This document shows, piece by piece, positions 9,276-17,957 of a stretch of 51,214 nucleotides of DNA. Below the pieces are notes generated by a model, which was not told the DNA's origin, did not search any database, and saw only the letters and a list, made by a program, of their open reading frames with translations. A program made the translations under genes and the position numbers. Each line of letters starts with the position of its first letter. Position 1 is the first letter of the stretch. Source of the DNA: Promethearchaeota archaeon. GTDB taxonomy: Archaea; Asgardarchaeota; Lokiarchaeia; Sigyniarchaeales; SOKP01. Where the stretch lies: positions 641,874-693,087 of the forward strand of contig CP070805.1 of the NCBI GenBank assembly GCA_020343655.1, in the 5' to 3' direction.

Positions 9276-9352
9276 TTAAAATTTTATATTGGAATTTCAT
9301 TACTTAATTAATTAAAAACTGAAAAATTTCAAAAAGAAACTTAAGAAAAATC

Positions 9353-9931
9353 ATGACTGAGGAGAAAAAAGAAGGAAAATTAGTGTTTCATGAACGAACT
9401 GAGATGATCTTCAAAATTATTGTAATTGGAGACCCTTCTGTTGGCAAAACAAGCCTTTTAACAAATTTCTGTGGTGATAAATTCGAATACGAATATATTC
9501 CAACCGTCGGTGTAAATATTACAAAGGAGCCCGTCACAATAAAGGATGATATGGGCAAGGATATCACAGTTAATTTAATGATTTGGGATATAGCAGGTCA
9601 ACCGCAATTCTATATGTTACATCGACCTTATTTCAATGGTGCTGATGGAATGATTCTCGTTTATGACATCACGCGTTCTAGTTCATTTTCAAATATAAAT
9701 AATTGGTATAGCACTTCTATTAAGTATGGATTATCAGGAATCCCCCGAATTTTGATAGGCAATAAATTAGATTTAAAAGATGAAAGAAAAATCATATTAC
9801 CAATGGCTGAACATTTAAGTGACAAAATTGATGCTCCTTTTTTTGAAACCTCCGCACTAACAGGTGAAAATGTACCAACAATCTTCCAAAAAATCGCGGA
9901 GCTTACCTTACGCTCAAAATTAGAAGAATAA
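9353..9931 (+). CDS. Ras/Rab-like small GTPase
   Basis: This is a complete 192-residue small GTPase. All five G boxes are visible: G1 GDPSVGKT (26-33), G2 Thr in YIPTVGVN (about 51), G3 WDIAGQ (78-83), G4 NKLD (137-140) and G5 ETSAL (165-169). The WDIAGQ form and the switch II sequence place it with Rab/Ras-type GTPases, which are abundant in Asgard archaea. The glutamine of G3 needed for GTP hydrolysis is present. There is no C-terminal cysteine, so lipid anchoring by prenylation is not supported. The first 18 residues are a charged extension. A START-fold (SRPBCC) gene follows downstream. Confidence 0.92.
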   Translation: MTEEKKEGKLVFHERTEMIFKIIVIGDPSVGKTSLLTNFCGDKFEYEYIPTVGVNITKEPVTIKDDMGKDITVNLMIWDIAGQPQFYMLHRPYFNGADGMILVYDITRSSSFSNINNWYSTSIKYGLSGIPRILIGNKLDLKDERKIILPMAEHLSDKIDAPFFETSALTGENVPTIFQKIAELTLRSKLEE

Positions 9932-10054
9932 TATATAACGTTTTTTCACATTCTACTTTTGTATCATCTTTAGCAAGAATTTTTTTATATGAATTTAATA
10001 TCTTGACACAAATGTATAAAAATCAACTTGTCTTAAGATAGTTTAAGAATTTTT

Positions 10055-10061
10055 GAGGTGA
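10055..10061 (+). promoter_or_regulatory. Ribosome binding site of the SRPBCC gene
   Basis: GAGGTGA resembles other ribosome binding sites in the window and lies just before the reading frame of the SRPBCC protein. It supports translation starting near 10062-10070 rather than at the internal ATG 10159. Confidence 0.5.
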
Positions 10062-10065
10062 TTGT

Positions 10066-10497
10066 AAGCCAAAAGTTGAAACTAAAATTGAGATTAATGC
10101 TCCTCCCAAAAAGGTTTGGGAGGCTATAGAGGATCCAGCACATATTTCTAGATGGAATATGACCGTTAAAGAAATTACTAGACTTGAACCTGATAAGGGT
10201 TCCGTAAAATCGACTACTGGGGATTTTACATATGCTATTACAGAGCAAATCAAAAATAAAATGATTTCAGTAAAAACTGAACACCCTGATATTAAAGGAT
10301 ATGGTTTTATTTTAAAAGAAAAAGGCGATATGACAGATTTATCGTATTGGGTTGATTATAAAATTGTAGAACATGAAAAAATACTAGAACGTTCAAACAT
10401 GGTTATTTTAAACGGATTGAAAAATTTTGTTGAATTTCTCGAAGATGGTGGGGATCCGGATGAATATGACCCTAAACAAATATTAGAAAAACCATAA
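10066..10497 (+). CDS. SRPBCC (START-like) family protein, start codon uncertain
   Basis: The frame encodes an SRPBCC fold, a helix-grip domain that binds hydrophobic ligands. The typical first strand and helix, VETKIEINAPPKKVWEAI then EDPAHISRWN, lie upstream of the first in-frame ATG at 10159, so starting there would remove the beginning of the fold. The frame is open from 10057, but it contains no ATG, GTG or TTG before 10159. A TTG at 10062-10064 sits one base out of frame just behind GAGGTGA. Either an unusual start is used or one base is wrong near 10062-10066. The coordinates given are the most likely coding extent, about 143 residues. The downstream part includes SYWVDYKIVE and a final helix. 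Ligand unknown. Confidence 0.65.
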   Translation, partial: KPKVETKIEINAPPKKVWEAIEDPAHISRWNMTVKEITRLEPDKGSVKSTTGDFTYAITEQIKNKMISVKTEHPDIKGYGFILKEKGDMTDLSYWVDYKIVEHEKILERSNMVILNGLKNFVEFLEDGGDPDEYDPKQILEKP

Positions 10498-10512
10498 TTT
10501 AATTTTTTTTTT
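10498..10512 (+). terminator. Poly-T terminator after the SRPBCC gene
   Basis: A run of ten T residues (10503-10512) begins 6 bases after the stop codon. Archaeal RNA polymerase terminates at such U-rich tracts, so this is a likely transcript end. Confidence 0.5.
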
Positions 10513-10758
10513 ATCCATCTTCTTCTTGCTTATATTATCTTTTCTTAAAAATCATGGTATTTAAATAGATTATATTATAAATTTCAATAATAACTTTGAT
10601 CACTATTTACCTCTTTTAAACAGGGAGAATAGCGAGAAGATATTATCTCATTGATTTCATGTACTTTCCATATAATACCACTTCTCCTTAATTCTCTCTA
10701 AACCTATTCTCAAACTCGTAGAAAATCTATATTTTTAAGAAAGAGAAATTTAAAGAAA

Positions 10759-11358
10759 TTATAATTTATTGATCCAAAATACGATTTTTTCTTTAACCTC
10801 TTCTTTTATATCGCCCGGAATAGTTTCTAGTCCATTCAATTTTTTTACAAATTGGGCGATTTCATAAAGGATTCTATGACCCCCTTTAAAGATGAATATG
10901 TCTTCTTTAATATTTTCAAGACGCTCGATTACTATTTCAGGGTCTTCAATCTCATCTACTTCATTTTTTAAATTATTGAATTGTTCTGTGATTAATTGTT
11001 TCTTATCAGTTGCAGACACGTCTCGTTCAACTTCTTGGGTTTCATATTCTCTGGAGTGAAAAGAAATATCAGATCTTTGTATTAAAGATCTAATTAAATC
11101 AAGTTCAGCTTCAAGTATTCTTTGATTCTCAATTACGTTGTTTAACTGAGGCGCTAATGACTTTATATCGATTGTTGCTTTATTTAATTCATTTATCTTA
11201 TCTGTCAACATGTTAATTTTTAGATTAGTTTGTCCCATTTTAGTAATAATATCAAGTCCAAATTTTTCTAGTATTGAGGCGAATTTATCAATTTTCTCGT
11301 TAGCCTCTTTGATAAATTCGCCAAGATCCGCTATTTCTAAATTATTTTTATCCACCAT
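10759..11358 (-). CDS. Coiled-coil protein of unknown function
   Basis: This roughly 199-residue cytosolic protein begins MVDKNNLEIADLGEF. The start at 11358 is chosen over an upstream ATG at 11424 because AGAGG lies 8 bases before it. Residues about 15-110 are heptad-rich helix (IDKFASILEKFGLDIITK, then NELNKATIDIKSLAP and onward) and predict a coiled coil. The C-terminal 70 residues form a compact helical part ending in KIVFWINKL. No enzyme motif is visible. It lies between two GTPase genes on the opposite strand, divergent from the longin-Arf gene; a role as scaffold or effector of these GTPases is conjecture. Confidence 0.6.
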   Translation of the reverse strand: MVDKNNLEIADLGEFIKEANEKIDKFASILEKFGLDIITKMGQTNLKINMLTDKINELNKATIDIKSLAPQLNNVIENQRILEAELDLIRSLIQRSDISFHSREYETQEVERDVSATDKKQLITEQFNNLKNEVDEIEDPEIVIERLENIKEDIFIFKGGHRILYEIAQFVKKLNGLETIPGDIKEEVKEKIVFWINKL

Positions 11359-11525
11359 GAATTTTCCTCTTATTGATATGAATTTGAAGAGATAAATGTT
11401 AAAAAGATAAGAGTTAATTTGCATATAAAATTATTATTTTATTAATATAATACTTGTATAAAAAACTTCTTAAGAAAAAAAAATAACTTGAAACCATTAA
11501 TAGTGGAACAAAATACATCTTCAAA

Positions 11526-12395
11526 ATGATACAATACGTTAATGTATTAACTAGAGACGGAAAATCATTGTTATTTAGGAATTATGGAAGTTCTGAGGTG
11601 GACAGAGATTTATTAGCGGGATTTTTAAGTGCCTTTTCAGGTTTTATGAAGGAAATCAGCCAAAGTGACATTAAAAGTACTCAAACTGAGGACTTCAAGT
11701 ATTACTACACAATAATCGATACAATAATCATTGTAGTTTGTACTGATTTAGAAGATGATGATGCCATGGTAAATTCAAAAATTCTAAGTTTGAGAACTAA
11801 ATTCATTGAGAAGTACGGAAAAATTCTGCAAGATGGAAGTTGGGGAGGAAATCGATCAATCTTTATTGAATTTGAAAGAGAACTTGATAACATTATTTTA
11901 GGGGGTATTAAAATATCAATTATTGGTTTTGGAGGTGTAGGTAAGACTACCTTAACTAAGCTTATCTGTGGGAAAGATGTAGATCTGGAATACGTCCCTA
12001 CAATTACAGCTGACATTGCGGAATATGAGGGAGATGAGTTTGGTAGGTTTTTGACCATCTGGGATTTTGCTGGCCAACGTCAATACCATAACCTTTGGAA
12101 AAGTTTACTACAAGGAACTGATATTACACTACTGGTTGTTGATTCTACATTTGAAAATATTAATAGTTCAAAAGAAATAATTCATGATATATTAGATAAA
12201 TTTTATCAAGATAAATTAGTAATAGGCATTGCTAATAAACAAGATTTGCCAAATAGGTTAACTCCAGAATTTTGTGAAAGAATTCTATCTAGTGAGTCTC
12301 GTATTATTAAAACTCATGGAATGATTGCTATTGAACCTATGTATCGAGAAAAAATTTTAGCAATCTTAAAAGAAGCAATAAAAGAGATTTCTTAA
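11526..12395 (+). CDS. Longin-like domain fused to an Arf-like GTPase
   Basis: This 289-residue protein has two domains. Residues 1-122 look like a longin-type regulatory domain, with a first strand MIQYVNVLTRDGKSLLFRNYG and the later helix DRDLLAGFLSAFSGFMKEI, a pattern frequent in Asgard trafficking proteins. Residues 126-289 are an Arf/Sar-like GTPase with G1 GFGGVGKT (134-141), Thr159/Thr161 in the switch I region, G3 WDFAGQ (179-184) and G4 NKQD (237-240). No transmembrane segment or terminal cysteine is present. The N-terminal longin with C-terminal GTPase order recalls the SRP receptor alpha plan but with a G domain of the Arf type. It probably works in the cytosol or at a membrane surface. 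The longin call is by pattern only. Confidence 0.82.
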   Translation: MIQYVNVLTRDGKSLLFRNYGSSEVDRDLLAGFLSAFSGFMKEISQSDIKSTQTEDFKYYYTIIDTIIIVVCTDLEDDDAMVNSKILSLRTKFIEKYGKILQDGSWGGNRSIFIEFERELDNIILGGIKISIIGFGGVGKTTLTKLICGKDVDLEYVPTITADIAEYEGDEFGRFLTIWDFAGQRQYHNLWKSLLQGTDITLLVVDSTFENINSSKEIIHDILDKFYQDKLVIGIANKQDLPNRLTPEFCERILSSESRIIKTHGMIAIEPMYREKILAILKEAIKEIS

Positions 12396-12434
12396 ATTTT
12401 TGATGTACAATAAAAAAGTTGTAATTTATTTTGG

Positions 12435-14192
12435 GTGGGTAATCTGATTGATTATGAAATGGAAGATATTGAATTAGAACAGTTAGAAGAAGGAATAAAG
12501 GTTCTTAAATTACCGGAATTAACAGAGGAAGAAAAAAGTATCATAAATCCCATTGTAGCACCTACATCAGGTTTAAGAATTCAACTTCTTGATATTGAAA
12601 AAAAGGATAACAAAGATAAATACATATTAACTAATAGAAAATTATTCCTCTTCCTTAGAGTTTTCAAAGCGATTAGCCAAAAATTTAAAGAAATGAAGAA
12701 TAACCAAAATTTAAAAATTTTAATAGTTACAGATGACAGACCAAGTAAGCAAATCCTATTAAATTATTGTTCTCAAATTTTTACTTATGATGGATATGAA
12801 ATCTATTATCAAATAGATGAAGAGAGCAAATCAAGAGTTTCTTCACCTTATGGTGCGGCATCTGTAGCATTGTATGATGAAATTAAACTTATTATTGTTT
12901 TAACAGCTAGTCATAATGATTTATCTTGGAATGGCATTAAGGTTTACATTGATTACCCTATACCTTTATCAGGTGATTTATTCAATAATATCTCAAAAAA
13001 AGCGTTAGAATTTAAAGAAATCTACCTTAAATCTACAAAACCAATTTTAATTGATGCAGAGAAAAAAAATAATGAATATATTAAAGAATTATTATCAAAT
13101 ATTTTAGAAATTAAGATTTTACGAGGTAAAAATATTGTAATTTGGCCATACTTAGGAAAGGCAAGAGGAATTGTTAACTTGTTTAAAGAGTATGGGGCAA
13201 ATGTAATTCTTATAGAAGAGGAAATCAATCCTCCAAATCCAATAACAATTATTCGAGAAGAAAAGTTACAATCTGTTATGACTCAAGCTAATTCGAATAT
13301 AGCAATATTACTTGATGCTGATAGAGACCGAATTGCCTTGTATGTTAAACAAGATGGAAAATATTTTACTTATATTCCTAACGAAATCTATTCTGCAATG
13401 CATAATATATTAGCAACGGAATTTAATAAAAAAATTATTAATGTTAGGACAATTCCAACTGATTTGAGGAGCGATCATACGAGTTTCTTAAACATTTTAA
13501 CTGGGGTTGGTTATAAGCATTTGGGAGTGATTATGTATTTTCTTCTTGGAATTGAAGTTGATCAATCAAAAATAGATACTGCTATTCTTTATTTCGAAGA
13601 CGAGAATAGACAGTTAATCAAGATTAATCATGCTGCCCCACTAAGACAACAAATAATTAAATTAATGGAAGCTAAAAATATTGAGAAGGAATCATTTTTA
13701 ATGGTATATTGGGAAGAAAGTGGAGGTCATACTCTTAATATATTAAATGTTTCTAAAAATAAGGAAGCAGGCGATTATAAGTTTACTACTAACTTTGCCA
13801 TCATAGCAGATAAGTACCCTGTTCCCGCTTTAGTGTTAATAACAGAACTCATATGTAGGGGATATATCATTTCTGAAGCAATTGATTGGTCTATAAAAGG
13901 AATCAACCGTACTATTCATGCTATTGATGAAGAAAAAATTAAAATCATGAAAAATTTTGAAAAAAATGACGGATCAATTGTTAAAATTGGAGAGAAAGAC
14001 TACATGGTCCATGCCTTATCAGATAATAATGGTATGATTGATTTATATCAATTAAAAAGTAATGATTCAACTCTCTATTTCAGACCAAGTGGGACAGGTC
14101 CGGATGTAAGATTTTATATTTTTGCCAAAGTTGAAACTCATTTAGATGAGATTAAAAGAGTTCAAAAATATGTAAAAGATAACTATGTATAA
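12435..14192 (+). CDS. Divergent phosphohexomutase (phosphoglucomutase/phosphomannomutase family)
   Basis: This 585-residue protein has the four signature loops of the alpha-D-phosphohexomutases. The active serine loop is TASHNDLSWNGIKVY (Ser159), the metal loop ILLDADRDRIALY (Asp294, 296, 298), the sugar loop EESGGHT, and the phosphate loop FRPSGTGPDVRFY. Two usually conserved residues are changed: TASHNP has Asp instead of Pro, and RPSGTEP has Gly instead of Glu. It is about 100 residues longer than common archaeal members, in part through an acidic N-terminal extension. The start given is GTG 12435; an ATG follows at residue 9. It lies 40 bp after the longin-Arf gene and may share its transcript. 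Reaction on a sugar phosphate is likely, specificity unknown. Confidence 0.75.
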   Translation: MGNLIDYEMEDIELEQLEEGIKVLKLPELTEEEKSIINPIVAPTSGLRIQLLDIEKKDNKDKYILTNRKLFLFLRVFKAISQKFKEMKNNQNLKILIVTDDRPSKQILLNYCSQIFTYDGYEIYYQIDEESKSRVSSPYGAASVALYDEIKLIIVLTASHNDLSWNGIKVYIDYPIPLSGDLFNNISKKALEFKEIYLKSTKPILIDAEKKNNEYIKELLSNILEIKILRGKNIVIWPYLGKARGIVNLFKEYGANVILIEEEINPPNPITIIREEKLQSVMTQANSNIAILLDADRDRIALYVKQDGKYFTYIPNEIYSAMHNILATEFNKKIINVRTIPTDLRSDHTSFLNILTGVGYKHLGVIMYFLLGIEVDQSKIDTAILYFEDENRQLIKINHAAPLRQQIIKLMEAKNIEKESFLMVYWEESGGHTLNILNVSKNKEAGDYKFTTNFAIIADKYPVPALVLITELICRGYIISEAIDWSIKGINRTIHAIDEEKIKIMKNFEKNDGSIVKIGEKDYMVHALSDNNGMIDLYQLKSNDSTLYFRPSGTGPDVRFYIFAKVETHLDEIKRVQKYVKDNYV

Positions 14193-14317
14193 GCTAAATT
14201 GTAAAAATTTCTTTTAACTCCTCCTTAAAATCAAAGATTTAATTGTAATAAAAAATTTAGACTAATTAATATAATATCTTTCAAATTACAAAAAATACTA
14301 TTAGAATTGACTAAAAA

Positions 14318-15577
14318 ATGTTTCAAGAGAAAATTATTAATGGTGAAATTCTTTCAAAAATGTCCTTGGAAAATGTTTTAAAAATCTTTAATGATAACGT
14401 TTTTCCAATGTTAAATGAAGAAGAACAAGAATATTGCCATAAACTTCAAGAATTTTGTTTAGATTTACACCCTAAAATTGATAAATCAAAGGATGTATAT
14501 GGTTTACTTCCAGAACTTGGAAAGCATGGTTATATACAACGAATTAATCCCTGGAAAGGTTTTGAACCTTTTGGAATGAAAAAAGAAATACTATTAGGAA
14601 CTCACATATCGATCTTAGATCCACAGTTAGAACTAGCTCGAGTAGCTACAGGCATACTATGCGGGAACCCTACTTTCCATTATTATGAAGGAGGAGGTGA
14701 ATCTGATATACCGCAAAAAGTACAAGATGCGCTTCTATCTGGAGAAAAAATTGGATGTATAGGCATTACTGAACCTGAAAGAGGTTCAGACGCTGTAAAT
14801 TTAACAACTAAATGTACAAAAACTGAAGATGGTGTTATCTTTAACGGGGAGAAAGTTTATACTACTAATGGAGCAGTAGCTGATTATTTTGCGTGCTATG
14901 GTGTCTATGATGAAGCGAATCCTAGAGATACTATGGTTCAAGCTATCATCGCACGTGAATTTGGCGTAAAAACTGAACGCTTGAAAATTAATTCTGTACC
15001 TCGAGTTCAAATATCACATACAATATTAGATAACGTGTTGGTACCTAAAGACTATATACTTGCGGATGATGGACTTGGATATAAAAGACTTTTTGAAGGT
15101 TTGGTTCCTGAACGTCTAAGTATAATGGGAAGTGGAGTTGGCATATGTTATGCAGGATTAATATATGGAATTATATATACAAACTTGAGGAAACAGTTTG
15201 GTAAACCAGTTATCCGGTATCAAGGTGTTGGTTATGGTCTAGCAGATTTGTTAACTAAATGTACTGCTGCTGTTTCTCTAGCTTTACAAGCCGCAACAAT
15301 TTATGATGAAAAAATATTATTTGCTGAGAAACCGTCCAAGGAAGCTGAGAAATGGGTTGCTAGCGTCTCTTCTCAAGGTAAATACTACTTAGCGAAACTT
15401 ACACATGAAATTTGTTACGAAGTGCAGCAACATATGGGAGGAATTAGTGTTACTGATAATACTCCTCTAGATGAGCTATTAGATATTAGTAAGATTGAGG
15501 AAGTTATTGGTGGTGCACGTAATATTCAATTACTTCTCATTCAATCACAAATTCAAAGATATATGGGATTATTATAA
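14318..15577 (+). CDS. Acyl-CoA dehydrogenase
   Basis: This 419-residue flavoenzyme oxidises an acyl-CoA to the 2-enoyl-CoA. The FAD/substrate motif GITEPERGSDAVN is at about 149-161, followed by the beta-barrel domain (GVIFNGEKVYTTNGA) and the C-terminal helical domain with RKQFGKPVIRYQGV, QQHMGGISVTDNTP and IEEVIGGARNIQ, where Glu394/Glu395 sit near the expected catalytic base region. Length is normal for the short/medium-chain family, with about 30 extra N-terminal residues. An electron-transfer flavoprotein partner is not in the window. A strong T-rich tract directly after the stop suggests the transcript ends here. Confidence 0.88.
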   Translation: MFQEKIINGEILSKMSLENVLKIFNDNVFPMLNEEEQEYCHKLQEFCLDLHPKIDKSKDVYGLLPELGKHGYIQRINPWKGFEPFGMKKEILLGTHISILDPQLELARVATGILCGNPTFHYYEGGGESDIPQKVQDALLSGEKIGCIGITEPERGSDAVNLTTKCTKTEDGVIFNGEKVYTTNGAVADYFACYGVYDEANPRDTMVQAIIAREFGVKTERLKINSVPRVQISHTILDNVLVPKDYILADDGLGYKRLFEGLVPERLSIMGSGVGICYAGLIYGIIYTNLRKQFGKPVIRYQGVGYGLADLLTKCTAAVSLALQAATIYDEKILFAEKPSKEAEKWVASVSSQGKYYLAKLTHEICYEVQQHMGGISVTDNTPLDELLDISKIEEVIGGARNIQLLLIQSQIQRYMGLL

Positions 15578-15597
15578 TTTTTTTTTATTTTTTTTTT
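15578..15597 (+). terminator. Poly-T terminator after the acyl-CoA dehydrogenase gene
   Basis: Nine T residues, one A and ten T residues follow the stop codon at once. This is a strong example of the U-rich terminator type used by archaea. Confidence 0.6.
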
Positions 15598-15650
15598 AGC
15601 ATATAATCCATAATTCCGTAATTTTAGCCTTAATTTCCAAAATTCAATTT

Positions 15651-16427
15651 TTAATTAATTAAACTAATACTAGATGAAATTATAGATTTTAAACTAATTC
15701 CTAAAAGGAAAAAAAAGATTATAATCTGGAATTTCTTTACAGGTATTTTAGGAGTAATTTGGTGACCAAGTTTTGTTCCAAGGAATATTACAGGGAATGC
15801 CAATAGAAATATGATAAGAAGTTCATATGGGAACATACCCTCAAAAAAATAAAAAGGAATTCTTGAAAACGACAACATAGTTCCAATTGCAGCAAAATTT
15901 TCAATAAAGCTTTCTCGATAATGCCCCGTTTTTTCTAATAACGCAACATTAATAGGTCCTGCTGCGCTAATTAACCCAGTTAATAAACCATAAGAAAATC
16001 CACCAAAAAAAATAAAAGGTTCAGTTGAATTGATTTCATTTTTTATTTCAATATTATCATGAGTCTTAAGGTATTTGACGAGTTTTAAAGAAGAATAAAT
16101 TAAGATGAAACATCCTAAAATTAATTCTATCCATTCTACTTGGAGTATTATTATTAAATAAGTTCCAAGTATAGTGGCTGGAATACCCAATGATAAAAAT
16201 CGGAAGAAATATCCCTTATCTAAAAATTCTCTATATTTGATGAAATTGAGTAAAGCAGGAAAGATTCCCCAAATATTCACAAGTATTATCGCATTTTTAA
16301 TCCCTATTATTGGAGTTATGATAGGTATTAATACTAAAGCATCACCAAATCCAATGATTCCATAAACCATGCTTGAAAAAAAAATTGCAATTAACGTTAG
16401 ATAGATAACCATGCTATGAGATTTCAA
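15651..16427 (-). CDS. TauE/SafE-type membrane permease
   Basis: This 258-residue protein is almost entirely hydrophobic, with about eight membrane helices in two similar halves. The first half begins FFSSMVYGIIGFGDALVLIP, which corresponds to the G-x-G-G-G-x-x-x-P-type loop of the TauE/SafE (DUF81) family. The second half repeats it as GLLTGLISAAGPINVALL. Family members export or import sulfite, sulfoacetate or other organic anions; the substrate here is unknown. The next gene on the strand (XPF) is separated by the serine hydrolase pseudogene. Confidence 0.75.
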   Translation of the reverse strand: MKSHSMVIYLTLIAIFFSSMVYGIIGFGDALVLIPIITPIIGIKNAIILVNIWGIFPALLNFIKYREFLDKGYFFRFLSLGIPATILGTYLIIILQVEWIELILGCFILIYSSLKLVKYLKTHDNIEIKNEINSTEPFIFFGGFSYGLLTGLISAAGPINVALLEKTGHYRESFIENFAAIGTMLSFSRIPFYFFEGMFPYELLIIFLLAFPVIFLGTKLGHQITPKIPVKKFQIIIFFFLLGISLKSIISSSISLIN

Positions 16428-16500
16428 AATATCCGTTATGTAAAAAGATTTGAGATTAAAATCTCAATTTTTACTGAAAAGTATAAAAAATAAGCTTGAA

Positions 16501-17092
16501 TTAAGTTTTCCGATAAACATATCGATCATATATAGCGAACTTCACTCTTCTTGTTGTTTGGTCCCTGATAAATCTAATTCCTTCCCTTGCTAATGGTAAA
16601 GTACTATAAACGGTAAATAATAAATTTTCCACTTGTTTTGGTAATAAAGGATAATTTAAAAATCCATCATCAGTTTCAATATCAGCAAAAAGAACAGATC
16701 CTTTAAGAAAAATCTTTAATTCGTAAAGATTATGGGGAGATTTGTAAACTCCACTTATATCATCTATAACTTGACTAATCTTTAATTCTTCGACTTGATT
16801 CATAGGATCTAAATCAAATAATAAAGCTATTGAAGCTCTAGTAATTACAGAAACAGGAAATGTACAAATATTTTGCCCTACCAATACCAATAAGCGTCTG
16901 GGGGGTCATTGGTAGAAATTCCTCAAGGTCTCGAGCTCCAAATCCCTTTGAATAAACAATTTGATCTTCCTTGAAAATACTTATTGCCAGACCTGGAATC
17001 TTATTTTTTCGCAAATGGTCGCGAATTATGTTATCTAGTTGAGCAAATTTCTCTTTCATCCTTTGTTCTCTTTTTTGAATTTGATTTTTCAT
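16501..17092 (-). pseudogene. Serine hydrolase (class C beta-lactamase family) with internal deletion
   Basis: Two frames on this strand carry the two ends of one family. From 17092 the first frame encodes the N-terminal start of a beta-lactamase-related serine hydrolase (KIPGLAISIFKEDQIVYSKG, then a PMTPQTLIGIG stretch) but stops before the catalytic S-x-x-K motif. From about 16890 a second frame resumes with FPVSVITRASIALLF and the C-terminal accessory domain ISGVYKSPHNLYELKIFLKG up to YDRYVYRKT. About 250-300 residues, including all catalytic motifs, are missing, and the frame changes near 16885, inside ATTGGTATTGGTAGG. The remaining sequence is otherwise well preserved, so the deletion looks recent. 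Confidence 0.8.
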
Positions 17093-17115
17093 ATATCACA
17101 ATATATTAATATAAA

Positions 17116-17856
17116 TCAGTATATCTGATTAATTTTCTTTTGGGGATCTCTCTTTTTTTTTCCAAAAAGAAGCTTTTGGTTTTTTTCTACAAATTTCCAC
17201 CCAAATCCTGTAAGGCTTTCAAGTGGACCTCTAATTCCTTTAGGTTTACCCGTTTTAGTATATAAAATCTCTGTATGTTTTATTGCTTTAAAAACATGAT
17301 ACGGAGTTTTAAACTTATCTATTAATGTTTTGGCTTTTTTTGCACCTATATCCACCAATCCTTCTATAATAAAAGATCTTCTCTCTTTTTTTGACATTTG
17401 CTTAGGTGCTTTTCTTGCAAATATAGGCATGCTATCCTTTTCTTGTTCTCTATATGCAATTCTTTCAATTACTATCGCTGTATCTTCTAAATTTCTTGTT
17501 GGAATTACCGAAATTCCTAATTTATATGATATAAAAGAAAGAGCACCATAGATAGAGGTGATATTCATTCCCGTATTCTCAAATACCTCATCGTTCAAAC
17601 CTTCTAATATTAAGATAGGGTATTCATATGCCTCTTTTAAGCGTAATAACTGTTCAAATAGTCTGTTGTCCATTATTGAAGTCACAAAATCGAATCCTTC
17701 CTTTCTTTCTATGGCAACCTCGCTAGAAATAACAACATCAGCGATATCTAATTGTTTTGATTCATAGGTTATTGTATCTTTTTTTTTATCTAGCAGTGTT
17801 TTTAACTTTTGTTCTCTATTATCAACAATTATATGAAGTAGTTTATTTTGGGTCAT
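17116..17856 (-). CDS. XPF/Mus81-type structure-specific endonuclease (ERCC4 domain plus HhH)
   Basis: This 246-residue protein matches the short XPF nucleases. The ERCC4 nuclease domain fills residues 5-140, with IIVDNREQK (Asp12, Arg14) and the IERKEGFDF form of the ERK-x3-D signature (Glu50, Arg51, Lys52, Asp56). The tail (about 165-225) has the tandem helix-hairpin-helix region for DNA binding, with LVDIGAKKAKTLIDKF and FGWKFVEKNQK. The enzyme cuts branched DNA near junctions in repair and fork restart, usually as a dimer and often with PCNA; no PCNA-binding motif is obvious at the C-terminus. No Hef-type helicase domain is attached. Confidence 0.88.
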   Translation of the reverse strand: MTQNKLLHIIVDNREQKLKTLLDKKKDTITYESKQLDIADVVISSEVAIERKEGFDFVTSIMDNRLFEQLLRLKEAYEYPILILEGLNDEVFENTGMNITSIYGALSFISYKLGISVIPTRNLEDTAIVIERIAYREQEKDSMPIFARKAPKQMSKKERRSFIIEGLVDIGAKKAKTLIDKFKTPYHVFKAIKHTEILYTKTGKPKGIRGPLESLTGFGWKFVEKNQKLLFGKKKRDPQKKINQIY

Positions 17857-17957
17857 TCTACTATTAAAGAATTAATGACTTTTGTATTAAATATTTCATA
17901 TACAAGTTATTAAACTAATAATTTTAAATTTAAAAAATAATAGATTTATGGTATTAA

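Noticed and set aside
10033-10253. Two overlapping minus-strand open frames at the SRPBCC gene
   Set aside because: They are antisense to the conserved SRPBCC frame and show no family features.
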